Assembly: GCF_009913235.1 (NCBI RefSeq)
Contig: NZ_CP047897.1
Coordinates: 682,001-746,000 of the forward strand
Direction of reading: 5' to 3'
Length of the DNA: 64,000 bases
Origin: Nibribacter ruber
GTDB lineage: Bacteria; Bacteroidota; Bacteroidia; Cytophagales; Hymenobacteraceae
Positions within the stretch are counted from its first letter, which is position 1, and each line of letters opens with the position of its first letter. Shown here piece by piece: positions 43,071-51,595 of the stretch. The notes beneath the pieces were generated by a model that saw nothing but the letters and a program-made list of their open reading frames with translations, was not told the origin of the DNA and made no database searches. The position numbers and the translations under genes were made by a program.

Positions 43071-43631
43071 CTATTCCTGGTTTTTCTTCCAGTGTCTTTC
43101 CAGGAAACCAGCGCGGCCTGAGCCTACAAAGTATCTACCGTAATGGCTGGGATTCTTTTTGTAATAGTCCTGGTGGTATTCCTCGGCGGGGTAGAATTCT
43201 TGAGCGGGCAAAATAGGCGTCACCAACGGCATTTGAAACGGCCCCGATTGCTGCGTCTTTTCTTTGGAGGCCTGGGCCTGTTCCTGCTGTTTTTCTGAGT
43301 GGTAGAAAATAGCCGTCTTGTAAGAAGAGCCTCGGTCCCCGAACTGCCCTCCTGCGTCTGTTGGGTCTACGCTCTGCCAGAATATGTCCAGAATTTCTGG
43401 GTACGAAATAATACGGGGATCAAAGGTGACCTGCACGGCTTCATAATGCCCGGTAGTCTCTGAACAGACCTGCTCATACGTGGGATTGGGCACATGCCCG
43501 CCAGTGTAACCAGAGACTACTTCCAGCACGCCCTCATATTTATGAAAGGGTTTAACCATACACCAAAAACAACCACCCGCAAAAGTGGCTACTTCTACTT
43601 CTTTCTTATCCTGTGAAGCTGAATTTTCCAT
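43071..43631 (-). CDS. msrA: Peptide methionine-(S)-S-oxide reductase MsrA
   Basis: The protein is 186 aa. The catalytic Cys21 lies in [14 protein letters not shown], then [20 protein letters not shown] and [14 protein letters not shown]. MsrA reduces the S epimer of methionine sulfoxide in proteins, with thioredoxin as donor. A second Cys for recycling is at CSETTG (near residue 60); the usual C-terminal resolving cysteine is absent, since the end is [11 protein letters not shown]. No signal peptide, so it is cytoplasmic. The next gene upstream on the strand is 238 bp away. Confidence 0.95.
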   Translation of the reverse strand: MENSASQDKKEVEVATFAGGCFWCMVKPFHKYEGVLEVVSGYTGGHVPNPTYEQVCSETTGHYEAVQVTFDPRIISYPEILDIFWQSVDPTDAGGQFGDRGSSYKTAIFYHSEKQQEQAQASKEKTQQSGPFQMPLVTPILPAQEFYPAEEYHQDYYKKNPSHYGRYFVGSGRAGFLERHWKKNQE

Positions 43632-43869
43632 AGTGTTTCCTAAAAGTCTTGCTGTTGGTTAAACCCAAATTTCAGCCTTTTGTTGCTACCTAAGTTTCTT
43701 CCAGGGAAAACAATGCTTTCTCAGAGAGTAACATCCCTACTTTCAATAAGCATAAGAGAAATCAGCCGCAATGTCAACTCTGAAAGCAATGCACCAAATT
43801 AAAATCGATTTTAGCCTGTTGAAACCAGATTGAAATTCACAAACCATCAAAATCCAAAGCAGCCGTGTG

Positions 43870-45717
43870 CTAGGAACCCATGTCCGCTGTTGGATTTGCT
43901 TTATCAAGAGCTTTGTAGATAGCGTCCTGAATGCGAGGTCTGATCTTTAGGGTGTTCAGCTTGTTGGACACAGAAGGATATACCCGGTTGGACAGGAAAA
44001 TATACACCAGGTTACGCGCCGGATCTACCCAAACACAAGTGCCGGTATACCCAGTATGGCCATACGTTTGGGAAGAGGCCAACTGCGACGGATAATGCTT
44101 GCTGGTGTCTGGGTCCCAGCGGTCAAAACCCAAGCCTCTCCTGCTCACGGAAGACTGACGGCTGGTGAACAATTCCACGGTTTCTGGACTGATGTATTGT
44201 TGGTTGCCGTAACTTCCTTTGTTCAAAAGCATTTGGTGCAGAATAGCCATGTCATTGGCCGTCCCAAACAAACCAGCATGCCCAGCAATACCACCTACTC
44301 TGGCCGCACCACCATCATGCACATAGCCCTGCAACAACGTCTTCCTGAAATAGGTATCCTTTTCCGTGGGCACAATGCGGGATTTTTCAAAGCGCAGTAA
44401 AGGCAAGTACCCAGCGGTCTGCATGCCCAGCGGCGCGTAAAATTCTTGCTGCACATACTCCTGAAGGGGGGCCTTGGCTTGCCGTTCAATCACCTCTTTC
44501 ATGAAATACATGGTCAGGTCTGAGTACACATATTTGCCCGGAGTTTGCAGTTTAGATTGCACCATGCGCGGCCACAGCACCTCTTTGAAATAGTCCTTGC
44601 TCAGGAAAAGACTGTCGGCTAGCTGCACAGAGAATTGTTCTGATGGGCTTTTCTGCAAATCCTGCGCCCCTACCGGAAGCGACACTCCTGCCGGAAGCCC
44701 AGACTCATGCAATAGCACCTGCTTCACCTTAAGCGACGCTTTGTTCGTTTGCCCCACAGATGGAATATAGGTACCCAAAGGCGCGTTCAAGTCTACTTTC
44801 TTGTGGTCATACAATTGCATGAGCGCCACCGTAGAAGCAGACGTCTTGGTGAGAGAAGCCAAGTCAAAAATGTCATCTACCTGCGTGGGTTCAGAATTGT
44901 CATACGTATGAGAACCGTATGCCTTGTTAAAAATAACGGTCCCGTCTTTCACCACCATGACCACAGCCCCGGGCGTAGCCTTTTGTTGAATGGCCTCACC
45001 CACAATGGCATCTATGGGCTGTTGTAAATCTGAGCTGTTGATGCCCAGTTCTTCTGGTACGCCGTAGGTTAACCGAGAGATTTGAGTGGTGGCTCCTAGG
45101 CCCTGCTGGTATTTTTGAGAATAGGTTCTATCCAGTTTTGCCTGAGCGGCTGTACCACCAAAGAAAATCTGGGCCACGTAATGGGCAGAGGCCGGTGATT
45201 CTTCCTCGGTCCAAACCATGGGTGCCATAATGGCGTCTGCCAGTGGTAATAGTTCTTTTTTGCCATATACCGCCAACAGAAGCTTGCGCTGGGCTTGCAG
45301 TCTTTTTAGAAGGCTAAGGTTGGGCAGATACTGTAGTTCCTCGGCGGGAATCTGCACAATGACCTTTTTATAGGGAGCCAGATAGCCCGCCAAGCCCAGG
45401 GTCAAGGTGTCCTTGGCCAAAGATTCGCCATTAAGGCTAGTGACCGTAGTGTATTTGTTGAGGAGGCTGTCAAACAGGATGGACTGGCTGGCCCCCAGAG
45501 AAAGGCTGGCAATCTTCTGCTCCAGATTAAGTATGGGAACGGCGTTGGTCTGGTTGTTCAGCAACACCGTGCTGCGCTTGGCTTCTTTCTGCTGTTGCCA
45601 CCACGTGAGGTTCTTCTTGACGGGGCTTTCTTCTTTTGAAGCGCCCGCAAAACCAATTCCGGTTAGTAAGAAGAGAAAACCCAGTTGTAAGAACCGGCCT
45701 TTACGTGAATGCAACAT
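43870..45717 (-). CDS. Serine beta-lactamase-like hydrolase with residual GH3 C-terminal domain
   Basis: The protein is 615 aa from the ATG at 45717 (MLHSRKGRFLQLGFLF, a signal peptide); a GTG at 45753 is less likely. Residues 49-203 (RSTVLLNNQTNAVPIL ... QIFFGGTAAQAKL) look like the GH3 C-terminal domain. Then comes a class C beta-lactamase-like domain: SLTK with Ser288/Lys291, YSDLTMYF, and GHTGYTG. In many Bacteroidota the full protein is a GH3 N-acetylglucosaminidase fused to this domain; here the GH3 catalytic N-terminal domain is missing. A peptidoglycan-related esterase or peptidase in the periplasm is likely. Confidence 0.82.
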   Translation of the reverse strand: MLHSRKGRFLQLGFLFLLTGIGFAGASKEESPVKKNLTWWQQQKEAKRSTVLLNNQTNAVPILNLEQKIASLSLGASQSILFDSLLNKYTTVTSLNGESLAKDTLTLGLAGYLAPYKKVIVQIPAEELQYLPNLSLLKRLQAQRKLLLAVYGKKELLPLADAIMAPMVWTEEESPASAHYVAQIFFGGTAAQAKLDRTYSQKYQQGLGATTQISRLTYGVPEELGINSSDLQQPIDAIVGEAIQQKATPGAVVMVVKDGTVIFNKAYGSHTYDNSEPTQVDDIFDLASLTKTSASTVALMQLYDHKKVDLNAPLGTYIPSVGQTNKASLKVKQVLLHESGLPAGVSLPVGAQDLQKSPSEQFSVQLADSLFLSKDYFKEVLWPRMVQSKLQTPGKYVYSDLTMYFMKEVIERQAKAPLQEYVQQEFYAPLGMQTAGYLPLLRFEKSRIVPTEKDTYFRKTLLQGYVHDGGAARVGGIAGHAGLFGTANDMAILHQMLLNKGSYGNQQYISPETVELFTSRQSSVSRRGLGFDRWDPDTSKHYPSQLASSQTYGHTGYTGTCVWVDPARNLVYIFLSNRVYPSVSNKLNTLKIRPRIQDAIYKALDKANPTADMGS

Positions 45718-45904
45718 GCGGTAAACGGTAAAAGTACTGTGGTAAAGTCCCACCCAAGCCTATGCAAACGCTGTGCCTGATTCCATGCAAGCTAAGAAAG
45801 CTGGCCTGGTCGTTAGCGCCATGGGAGGTATCTCCAAGATACTCATTTTAAGACCAACCCGAAAATCGCTCCGACGGAAATCTTCAAATTTCACCCAAAA
45901 AACC

Positions 45905-46606
45905 TTACCTGAGGCGCAAGGGAGGAAACAAGGCTCCGCCGAACAAATTACTTATCACCTGAGCCGGAAAGAAAACGTTCACCTGAAATACAGAATGCCT
46001 GGCCTCTGGAATGGGATTGACGAACTTTGAGAAACCGTACTGGTACCGCACCTCGGCCCCAGCGCTTGGGAGATGCTTTATATGCGCACCCACGGCCAGC
46101 ACCCCGCTAATGTCTACGTTGGAGAAGGCTTCGTCTTGCACCTCTAAGGTACCGCCGGCTCTCTGCTGAATTTGGCCCGTCATTCTAAAACCCACCTGCG
46201 GCCCCGCGCCTACATAAAAATATTGGTGTTCCTGCAAAGGGAAATAACGCACCAGCACCGGCAGGTTGAAATAGGTGACCCTCAGGTACTCTGGATCTGA
46301 AGCAAGGTGGGCAAATTTAAACTTGAAGCCCTGTTGCGCAACTTGGGCTTCAACAGAGAGCCAAAGGTTGTCTCTACTACTTAATTGGCGGGTATAGCCC
46401 AAGCCAGCGGCAAATCCCTTAATTCGCTCTACTTCATTTTGCTGCCCGCCCAATCCTCTCACGCCTGCTACGTTTAACCCAAGTTTCACATACCAGCCAT
46501 CATATTCATCAAAATAGTAGGGCTCTTCTTCTGTACTAGCTAGGTTTTGGCCAAAGGAGGTCTGCGTACACAAAGCAAGCAGAAAAAAGAAAAGATACTT
46601 CTTCAT
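45905..46606 (-). CDS. Outer-membrane beta-barrel protein (porin-like)
   Basis: The protein is 233 aa from the ATG at 46606 (MKKYLFFFLLALCTQTSFG, signal peptide before QNL); the frame opens earlier at 46666. The mature part alternates strands and turns: WYVKLGLNVAGVRGLGG, LWLSVEAQVAQQGFKF, QYFYVGAGPQVGFRM, AGAEVRYQYGFSKFV. The size suits a barrel of 8-10 strands of the PorT/OMP_b-brl_2 type. Function unknown. Not in an evident operon. Confidence 0.75.
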   Translation of the reverse strand: MKKYLFFFLLALCTQTSFGQNLASTEEEPYYFDEYDGWYVKLGLNVAGVRGLGGQQNEVERIKGFAAGLGYTRQLSSRDNLWLSVEAQVAQQGFKFKFAHLASDPEYLRVTYFNLPVLVRYFPLQEHQYFYVGAGPQVGFRMTGQIQQRAGGTLEVQDEAFSNVDISGVLAVGAHIKHLPSAGAEVRYQYGFSKFVNPIPEARHSVFQVNVFFPAQVISNLFGGALFPPLRLR

Positions 46607-46794
46607 ATTAAGTAAAAGAGAGGTCAAAACGTGCTTTTTAACTTTTAGAACTTGACAGACACCCAAACAAAATGCCTTTCCCTGTCAGGAAGATTGTCAT
46701 TCCATAGCTTAATAGCAGAAGTAAAGGGAAAGTAAACAGACCGAAGAAAAATTGTCAAAGGTACCTTTGTAGCTGCCATTGATGACCGTTTCCG

Positions 46795-47400
46795 CTACAG
46801 CCCAGACAATTCTGGCGAGAGTAGAAAGTCTCCTACTTCCAGCACTTCTCCTACCGGCATGGTGTCCAAAGTAATGGCGCCAATCCTTACCCTTATCAAC
46901 CTTAGCGTAGGAAAGCCCACGGCTGCGGTCATTTTGCGGACCTGGCGGTTCTTGCCTTCGGTGAGGGTAATAGACACCCAGCTGGTGGGGCCGTGGCGGT
47001 CATCGCGCACGCGCCGGCTGCGTTCTGGAAACTCAGGGGCCGGAACCAAGGCGCAAGCCTGACAGGGCAAGGTGAAGTACGGCTGTTTCTCATGGGCAAT
47101 CTCAATACCGCCGGCCTGTAGCTGGGCAATAGCCTCTGGGGTGATGAGGCCGTCTACCTGGGCGTAGTATTCTTTCTGTACTTTTGAGCTGCGCACGTGC
47201 TCACTCATTTTGCCGTCTGTGGTGAGCAAGAGCAGGCCTTCACTGTCCTGGTCCAGGCGGCCGATGGCCATGGTCCCCGCCGGGAAGTCATACAAATGAC
47301 CCAGCAGTTTCTTGTTTTTAGGATTGCCGATGAACTGGCTCAGGTACCCGAAGGGCTTGTGCAAAATAAAATGGCGGTGCGGAAGCGGTAACTCAGACAA
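46795..47400 (-). CDS. rRNA pseudouridine synthase, RsuA/RluE type (start uncertain)
   Basis: The frame runs from 47442 (a TTG lying inside a palindrome copy) to 46795. The conserved part begins at RHFILHKPFGYLSQFIGNPKN and has GRLDQDSEGLLLLTTDG with the catalytic Asp, then VSITLTEGKNRQVRKMTAAVG and LRVRIGAITLD-like LIRVRIGAI. No ATG precedes it; a TTG at 47400 (LSELPLPHRHF) is given here as the start, because the earlier codons translate the repeat. No S4 domain, as in RluE-type enzymes acting on 23S rRNA. The specific uridine cannot be told. Confidence 0.8.
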   Translation of the reverse strand: MSELPLPHRHFILHKPFGYLSQFIGNPKNKKLLGHLYDFPAGTMAIGRLDQDSEGLLLLTTDGKMSEHVRSSKVQKEYYAQVDGLITPEAIAQLQAGGIEIAHEKQPYFTLPCQACALVPAPEFPERSRRVRDDRHGPTSWVSITLTEGKNRQVRKMTAAVGFPTLRLIRVRIGAITLDTMPVGEVLEVGDFLLSPELSGL

Positions 47401-47409
47401 GGAAGGATG

Positions 47410-47447
47410 CGTTTTTGTGCTAATTTCAGGAAAACAGGCCAAAAACG
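47410..47447. repeat. 38-bp palindrome, copy 18
   Basis: CGTTTTTGTGCTAATTTC, then AGGAAAACAGGCCAAAAACG. It lies at the upstream end of the pseudouridine synthase frame and 10 nt from the thpR stop. Confidence 0.85.
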
Positions 47448-47457
47448 AAAACCTGCT

Positions 47458-48030
47458 TTACGTTAAATCACCTTGTCGTGGCTGCTTCCCCAAGGGAAAC
47501 TCCTGCACCACGGTGTACACCGGATGCGGAGAACCCAGCACTGATTGCCACAGCGCCAAGGACTTTACCGGAAACATTAGCTTTTCTGATGGCTGAACCA
47601 AAGGCATATTGTGAGCCGGACGTATTTCTTTCTTGAAACGGCAAACCGTCACATGCGGAATGAATTTATCATGCTTTGACGGATTTGGAGAAAAGACATT
47701 AGCTAGGTCAAGACTCAATTTCTCAAAGGCTGCTAAGGCCTGAAAGCGCGCCCAGATTAATCTGGGGGCAGAGCGTTTTGGCCCAGGTTCTAGTTGTTCC
47801 AATGTCAAGGTAAACGGTTGATACTGCTGGGCAATTTCTTTCAGGTGGTTTATTATTGGAATCTCCTTAATTGCTGGAACATTGCCAATAAAGAAAAGCG
47901 TCAGGTGTAAGTTCTGAGCCGGCACCATTCTTATAGCATTAGAATCAAAGGCTTCCCTGGCGGATAATAGGTAGTCCAATAAATTATTGGGCAAGGGAAC
48001 TGCCACAAATAGCCTGAGGTGTTCTTGCAT
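47458..48030 (-). CDS. thpR: RNA 2',3'-cyclic phosphodiesterase ThpR
   Basis: The protein is 190 aa with the two catalytic HxT motifs of the 2H phosphoesterase family: NLHLTLFFIG (His42-Thr44) and FIPHVTVCRF near residue 125. Start residues MQEHLRLFVAVPLP are typical of the LigT/ThpR branch. It opens 2',3'-cyclic phosphate ends of RNA; the RNA ligase activity once reported for LigT is not implied. Neighbours on both sides are separated by palindrome copies. Confidence 0.9.
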   Translation of the reverse strand: MQEHLRLFVAVPLPNNLLDYLLSAREAFDSNAIRMVPAQNLHLTLFFIGNVPAIKEIPIINHLKEIAQQYQPFTLTLEQLEPGPKRSAPRLIWARFQALAAFEKLSLDLANVFSPNPSKHDKFIPHVTVCRFKKEIRPAHNMPLVQPSEKLMFPVKSLALWQSVLGSPHPVYTVVQEFPLGKQPRQGDLT

Positions 48031-48097
48031 CTTATGAGAATAGCTGTTTTCTCAAAGGATGTACGATGAATGCCACTAAACTTTAGCTGGCAGAAAC

Positions 48098-48134
48098 CGT
48101 TTTTGGCCTGTTTTCTGGAAAACAGGCCAAAACG
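48098..48134. repeat. Palindrome copy 19 (37 nt)
   Basis: CGTTTTTGGCCTGTTTTC, centre TG, then the full complement except one A missing near the right end. This copy is closest to the consensus. It lies 7 nt from the stop of the permease gene at 48141. Confidence 0.95.
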
Positions 48135-48140
48135 AATCAA

Positions 48141-48878
48141 CTACCCTTTTTTAACCATGAAGTAAAGAAGGTTTACTTGTTTGTCAATGAAGTAGACCAC
48201 TGTAAGTAGAAAGGCCGTAACAAGTAAATTCAGCTTGGCAAACCAGTACATGTCTTCTCCCCAGAAAACTGACGACTCTTGAAAAGAAAGGTTGATAGAC
48301 ACCCTGTTCATACTATCCAATGCGTAGCCGAAAGGTATAAGACTTCCCAAGTCTTGGAACGACAAAAACAGGAATAATAGTAGTTGCGCCACGCCCATGC
48401 CCAAATTATTGGTAAACATGGATGACAGAGAGACCAGTACTAAGTAACTGCTCAACGGGAGCAACAAATACATGTAATAGCCAGACAAATACGTGAACCT
48501 ATGAGCATCGCTCAAAAGCGCGTTGCTCATAAAAGAAACCAGCCAATAAAGACCACTTACCAAGGCCACGGCCATTAACCTTTGGGAGAACACTTGATAA
48601 AAACTGGTGGGTAAAGAGGCAAATCGCTTAAGGCCCTTGTTTCTACCTTCCAGCATTTGAAACACATAAGCCACTAGTAGCACTACCACATGATGAAACG
48701 TTAAGAGCGCTTGCAGATTAGTATACGCTAAGCTTTCGGCCTTCTCACTATGGTTTTGCTGGGCATACAGAAGATTAACCAACAACACCGTCACCAGGCA
48801 AACGCCCAGCAGAAGCCTTACTTCCTTTGATTTAAGATAGACATGCAGTGATGCCTGTAGGGTAGATACAAAAGCCAT
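48141..48878 (-). CDS. ABC-2 type permease subunit (second permease)
   Basis: The protein is 245 aa with six predicted helices (VRLLLGVCLVTVLLVNLLYA, FHHVVVLLVAYVFQML, MAVALVSGLYWLVSFM and three more). It has no catalytic motifs. Two permeases of about 248 aa plus one ATPase of 292 aa is the layout of LanEFG/BcrAB-like exporters that give self-protection against peptides or export them. It starts 18 nt behind the previous permease gene. The substrate is unknown. A palindrome copy follows its stop. Confidence 0.7.
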   Translation of the reverse strand: MAFVSTLQASLHVYLKSKEVRLLLGVCLVTVLLVNLLYAQQNHSEKAESLAYTNLQALLTFHHVVVLLVAYVFQMLEGRNKGLKRFASLPTSFYQVFSQRLMAVALVSGLYWLVSFMSNALLSDAHRFTYLSGYYMYLLLPLSSYLVLVSLSSMFTNNLGMGVAQLLLFLFLSFQDLGSLIPFGYALDSMNRVSINLSFQESSVFWGEDMYWFAKLNLLVTAFLLTVVYFIDKQVNLLYFMVKKG

Positions 48879-48896
48879 AAAACGAAGGTGTGATTT

Positions 48897-49646
48897 TTAT
48901 GAAGCAACAACTGTGGCCCTTGCTCTGCCCTGGTAATAACAAAAGGCTGCTAACAACAAAGAAGCCACCACTAAAACGCCCAATGAAACAGGTATTCCAG
49001 CGGTAATAGTATCAGGAATACCTTTGATTCTTGCAAAGGAATAACCTGGGATTAGGGATGCGCCAAAAGTACCCAGCATGCCTATGATTCCAATGAGAAA
49101 GTAGTAGAATGTGGGCTTGTTCTTTGTAAAATAGCCAAGCACCATCAACAAGACACTATAGAACAAACCGCCTAAAAGGTGATGGACTATTAAAAGAAGG
49201 AAGGCGTTTAAATGAGCAGGCTCCCATATATTAAATTCCAAAGCCGACGCACTCACTAGCGCCAATGGAACAGATACCATCACAATTACCAATACCAGCC
49301 CCAAATAAACCAGAACTTGCTTGTAGAGTAATGATTTAAGCAAAGACACTGGGAACAAACTGTAATGCTTCCAACCTGTCCCGTTTTCTATTTTAATACA
49401 TAAACCCGTCAGTAAGCCCATGGTCACTACGTGGGTCAGCATCCAGATTTGATTTACCTTAAAGAGCCAGAAATGGAAGGGCTCTTGCACCATTTTCAGG
49501 TGTAACAGGTTAATAAAGTCCTGATCAAAAGAGTCATATACCAAAACATGAAACAAGGCCGCCAGTATCAGCGCCGAAAATAAAATACCCAGCACCTGCT
49601 TCTTGCTTCCCAGCAGTTTCTTAGCCTCAATAGGAAAGTAGTTCAT
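48897..49646 (-). CDS. ABC-2 type permease subunit (first permease)
   Basis: The protein is 249 aa with six predicted helices. The N-terminus (FPIEAKKLLGSKKQVLGILFS) has the amphipathic start typical of ABC-2 permeases, followed by an extracellular loop (YDSFDQDFINLLHLKMVQEP) and helices such as VTMGLLTGLCIKIENGTGWKH. It resembles the second permease in length and layout but not closely in sequence. Its start overlaps the end of the ATPase gene by 20 nt, so the three genes are translated together. Confidence 0.7.
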   Translation of the reverse strand: MNYFPIEAKKLLGSKKQVLGILFSALILAALFHVLVYDSFDQDFINLLHLKMVQEPFHFWLFKVNQIWMLTHVVTMGLLTGLCIKIENGTGWKHYSLFPVSLLKSLLYKQVLVYLGLVLVIVMVSVPLALVSASALEFNIWEPAHLNAFLLLIVHHLLGGLFYSVLLMVLGYFTKNKPTFYYFLIGIIGMLGTFGASLIPGYSFARIKGIPDTITAGIPVSLGVLVVASLLLAAFCYYQGRARATVVAS

Positions 49647-50505
49647 GCGTGGCGTGGCTTTTCTGCTGGTGTATGGCTAAATAAATGTCTTCAAGGCTTG
49701 GGGCATTTAATTCATCCCACAGCAATGGAAATTCTGTCAGGGGCGCCTTTAATAAAGTAAACGCCTCGTCCTCTCGCCAATAACATTGGTCTTGCAACTC
49801 TTCGGCTACATGCGGATATGTTTGATGCGGTAATATTCTTAGCGCTTGAATATCTTGAAGGGCATTATCAAATACCAGTTTCCCCTCTTTTAGGATAAGG
49901 ATGTGGTCTTTGTAATAGCCTGCTTCCTCTAGCTGATGAGTACTTATCAAAAAACTCACGCCTTCTACTTTGTTCAACCGTTTTACCAAACTCCTGAACT
50001 CAGAGATGCCTTCGGGGTCCAGGGCATTGGTGGGCTCATCCAAAATCACCAGAGATGGTTTGTGAAATAGAGCCATGGCCAAACCCAACCGTTGCTTCAT
50101 GCCCGAAGAGTAGTATTTAGTTTTCTTGTCTTTGTCTGGCATAAGCCCCACCAAATCCAACAACTCTATTATTCTGCTTTTCTCTCCCGTGAAATACCTT
50201 CTTACAAAGTCTAAATTCTCATAACCGGTCAAGTGTTCATACAAAGCGGCTCCTTCAATAAGAGCACCCACCTTATTTAGGTATTGGTCCCTGTTTTTGG
50301 GGCTAACTTCAACGCCATTTAAGTAAATGACACCGCTTTGCGGCTTGTATATCCCGAATATGGTTTTAAACAAAGATGACTTACCTGCCCCATTGCGCCC
50401 TAAAAGGCAACAAATTTCTTTTTTATGAATATTTAAATTTAAATTATTCAAGACACATTTATCTCCTTTAAACAAGGAAATGCTTTTTAAATCCAATACA
50501 TTCAT
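49627..50505 (-). CDS. ABC transporter ATP-binding protein
   Basis: The protein is 292 aa from the ATG at 50505 (MNVLDLKSISLFKGDKCVLNN); the frame opens at 50532. Walker A GRNGAGKS (36-43), signature YSSGMKQRLGLAMAL, Walker B LVILDEPTNALDP and the H-loop ISTHQLEEAG are intact. The C-terminal 80 residues are the extension seen in BcrA/LanF-type ATPases. It powers the two permeases encoded next. G+C falls toward its 5' end, which borders the AT-rich island; the upstream gene overlaps by 38 nt. Confidence 0.9.
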   Translation of the reverse strand: MNVLDLKSISLFKGDKCVLNNLNLNIHKKEICCLLGRNGAGKSSLFKTIFGIYKPQSGVIYLNGVEVSPKNRDQYLNKVGALIEGAALYEHLTGYENLDFVRRYFTGEKSRIIELLDLVGLMPDKDKKTKYYSSGMKQRLGLAMALFHKPSLVILDEPTNALDPEGISEFRSLVKRLNKVEGVSFLISTHQLEEAGYYKDHILILKEGKLVFDNALQDIQALRILPHQTYPHVAEELQDQCYWREDEAFTLLKAPLTEFPLLWDELNAPSLEDIYLAIHQQKSHATHELLSY

Positions 50506-51106
50506 TATAATTAATTTTAAAAGAAAATTCAATTATTATGTTAAAGAATGTTTTTTTTCCAACTAAAGCTTTTATAATTAAAGTAATTATAAAAGAAACT
50601 ATTAAACAATAGCCATTTTTAATAATCATGCTTTTAAATAAAGAACTTGCCTCATATTTGCTTTTTATTTTATGAAACAGAATTTCTTCATCATTTAAAT
50701 TTCTTTGAATTTTGAGATTTCTCTCTGCCTCAGCTTTACTTAACTTATTATTTAATTCTTCAATTTTATATTTAGCTATTTCATTTTTATAATCTTTATC
50801 TAAAAAATTATGAATAAAAATTAAAAAACCATAAACTATAATATTAACTAAAAATAAAGAAATTAATATTAATAAATAAGTAGTAAAAAAATTAATATTT
50901 CTTAAAATTCCATTTCTAACAAAGTAGAATATAATTAAACTATAAATTGCTAAATAACCTATAATTGGAGAAAAAATTATATTATCAAACCGTGTAACAT
51001 ATACTATACTGTATTGAAATAAAATAATTAAAGAACAAAATATAATTATCTTTAGTATTTTTTCAATATAAAAAGATTTGTCTATAATTTCTATTTTTAA
51101 CTTCAT
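50468..51106 (-). CDS. Four-helix membrane protein, DUF4199-like, AT-rich
   Basis: The protein is 212 aa. Helices near residues 16-38, 44-63, 72-97 and 165-183 surround a charged coiled region (AKYKIEELNNKLSKAEAERN). Layout and the YGFLIFIHNFLDKDY segment recall DUF4199 proteins of Bacteroidota, a resemblance I cannot verify. Base composition is extreme: 7 of 60 bases at 50761-50820 are G or C. The last 25 codons follow a run of eight A and overlap the ATPase gene by 38 nt; with seven A the protein would end after LVGKKHSLT, before the ATPase gene. Confidence 0.6.
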   Translation of the reverse strand: MKLKIEIIDKSFYIEKILKIIIFCSLIILFQYSIVYVTRFDNIIFSPIIGYLAIYSLIIFYFVRNGILRNINFFTTYLLILISLFLVNIIVYGFLIFIHNFLDKDYKNEIAKYKIEELNNKLSKAEAERNLKIQRNLNDEEILFHKIKSKYEASSLFKSMIIKNGYCLIVSFIITLIIKALVGKKTFFNIIIEFSFKINYNECIGFKKHFLV

Positions 51107-51155
51107 TATTAAATAAATATTTATTATTCTAGAAAAAATTTAACTATAACCTAAA

Positions 51156-51216
51156 AATAAAAGGTGTTCAAGAGAATACAAAATTTTAATTTGTACTTTC
51201 TTGAATACCTTTTATT
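51156..51216 (-). terminator. Long hairpin terminator after the peptide gene
   Basis: Two 27-nt arms (51156-51182 and 51190-51216) pair with three mismatches around a 7-nt loop. The minus strand ends CCTTTTATTTTT. It separates the peptide gene from the four-helix protein gene. Confidence 0.8.
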
Positions 51217-51247
51217 TGATTAACGGTATTTTAAATTTTTATAAGAA

Positions 51248-51472
51248 TTACCATCCAGATTGACCATTGTCGCATGCGTAGATAACCATTACTACCTCTC
51301 CTAATTCTCCATCGTACCAAGTATGATATGATCTGGTACAATTAATCACAGGACCTTCTGATGGAATACTTTCTCCTGGAGTAGTGGTTTGGGCATTCAA
51401 AGACCCCAGAGAAGATAAAATTGCAATGAAGGATAAAATTGTTGTTTTTTTGATAGTTTTTAAAATTTGCAT
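51248..51472 (-). CDS. Small secreted peptide with two cysteines
   Basis: The protein is 74 aa. A signal peptide (KKTTILSFIAILSSLGSLNA, cleavage before QTTTP) leaves a mature peptide of about 47 aa with two Cys (VINCTRSY and IYACDNG) and a Trp end (GQSGW). I recognise no family. It could be a bacteriocin-like, signalling or surface peptide; similar tiny secreted proteins with VINC motifs occur in Bacteroidota. It is AT-rich like its island, ends at its own hairpin terminator, and a (TA) tract lies 57-91 bp upstream. The adjacent ABC exporter may handle it, by inference. Confidence 0.6.
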   Translation of the reverse strand: MQILKTIKKTTILSFIAILSSLGSLNAQTTTPGESIPSEGPVINCTRSYHTWYDGELGEVVMVIYACDNGQSGW

Positions 51473-51525
51473 AAATATTTAATAATAAATTTCTCCAAAA
51501 ATTTGGATTGAGGCAATATTAATAC

Positions 51526-51567
<42 letters not shown>

Positions 51568-51595
51568 ATTAAATCATTTATTATTTTCTTCACAT

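Noticed and set aside
48141..50505. ABC genes as a sugar or trehalose transporter linked to the trehalose operon
   Set aside because: No substrate-binding protein, permeases of ABC-2 export type, and an AT-rich island in between.
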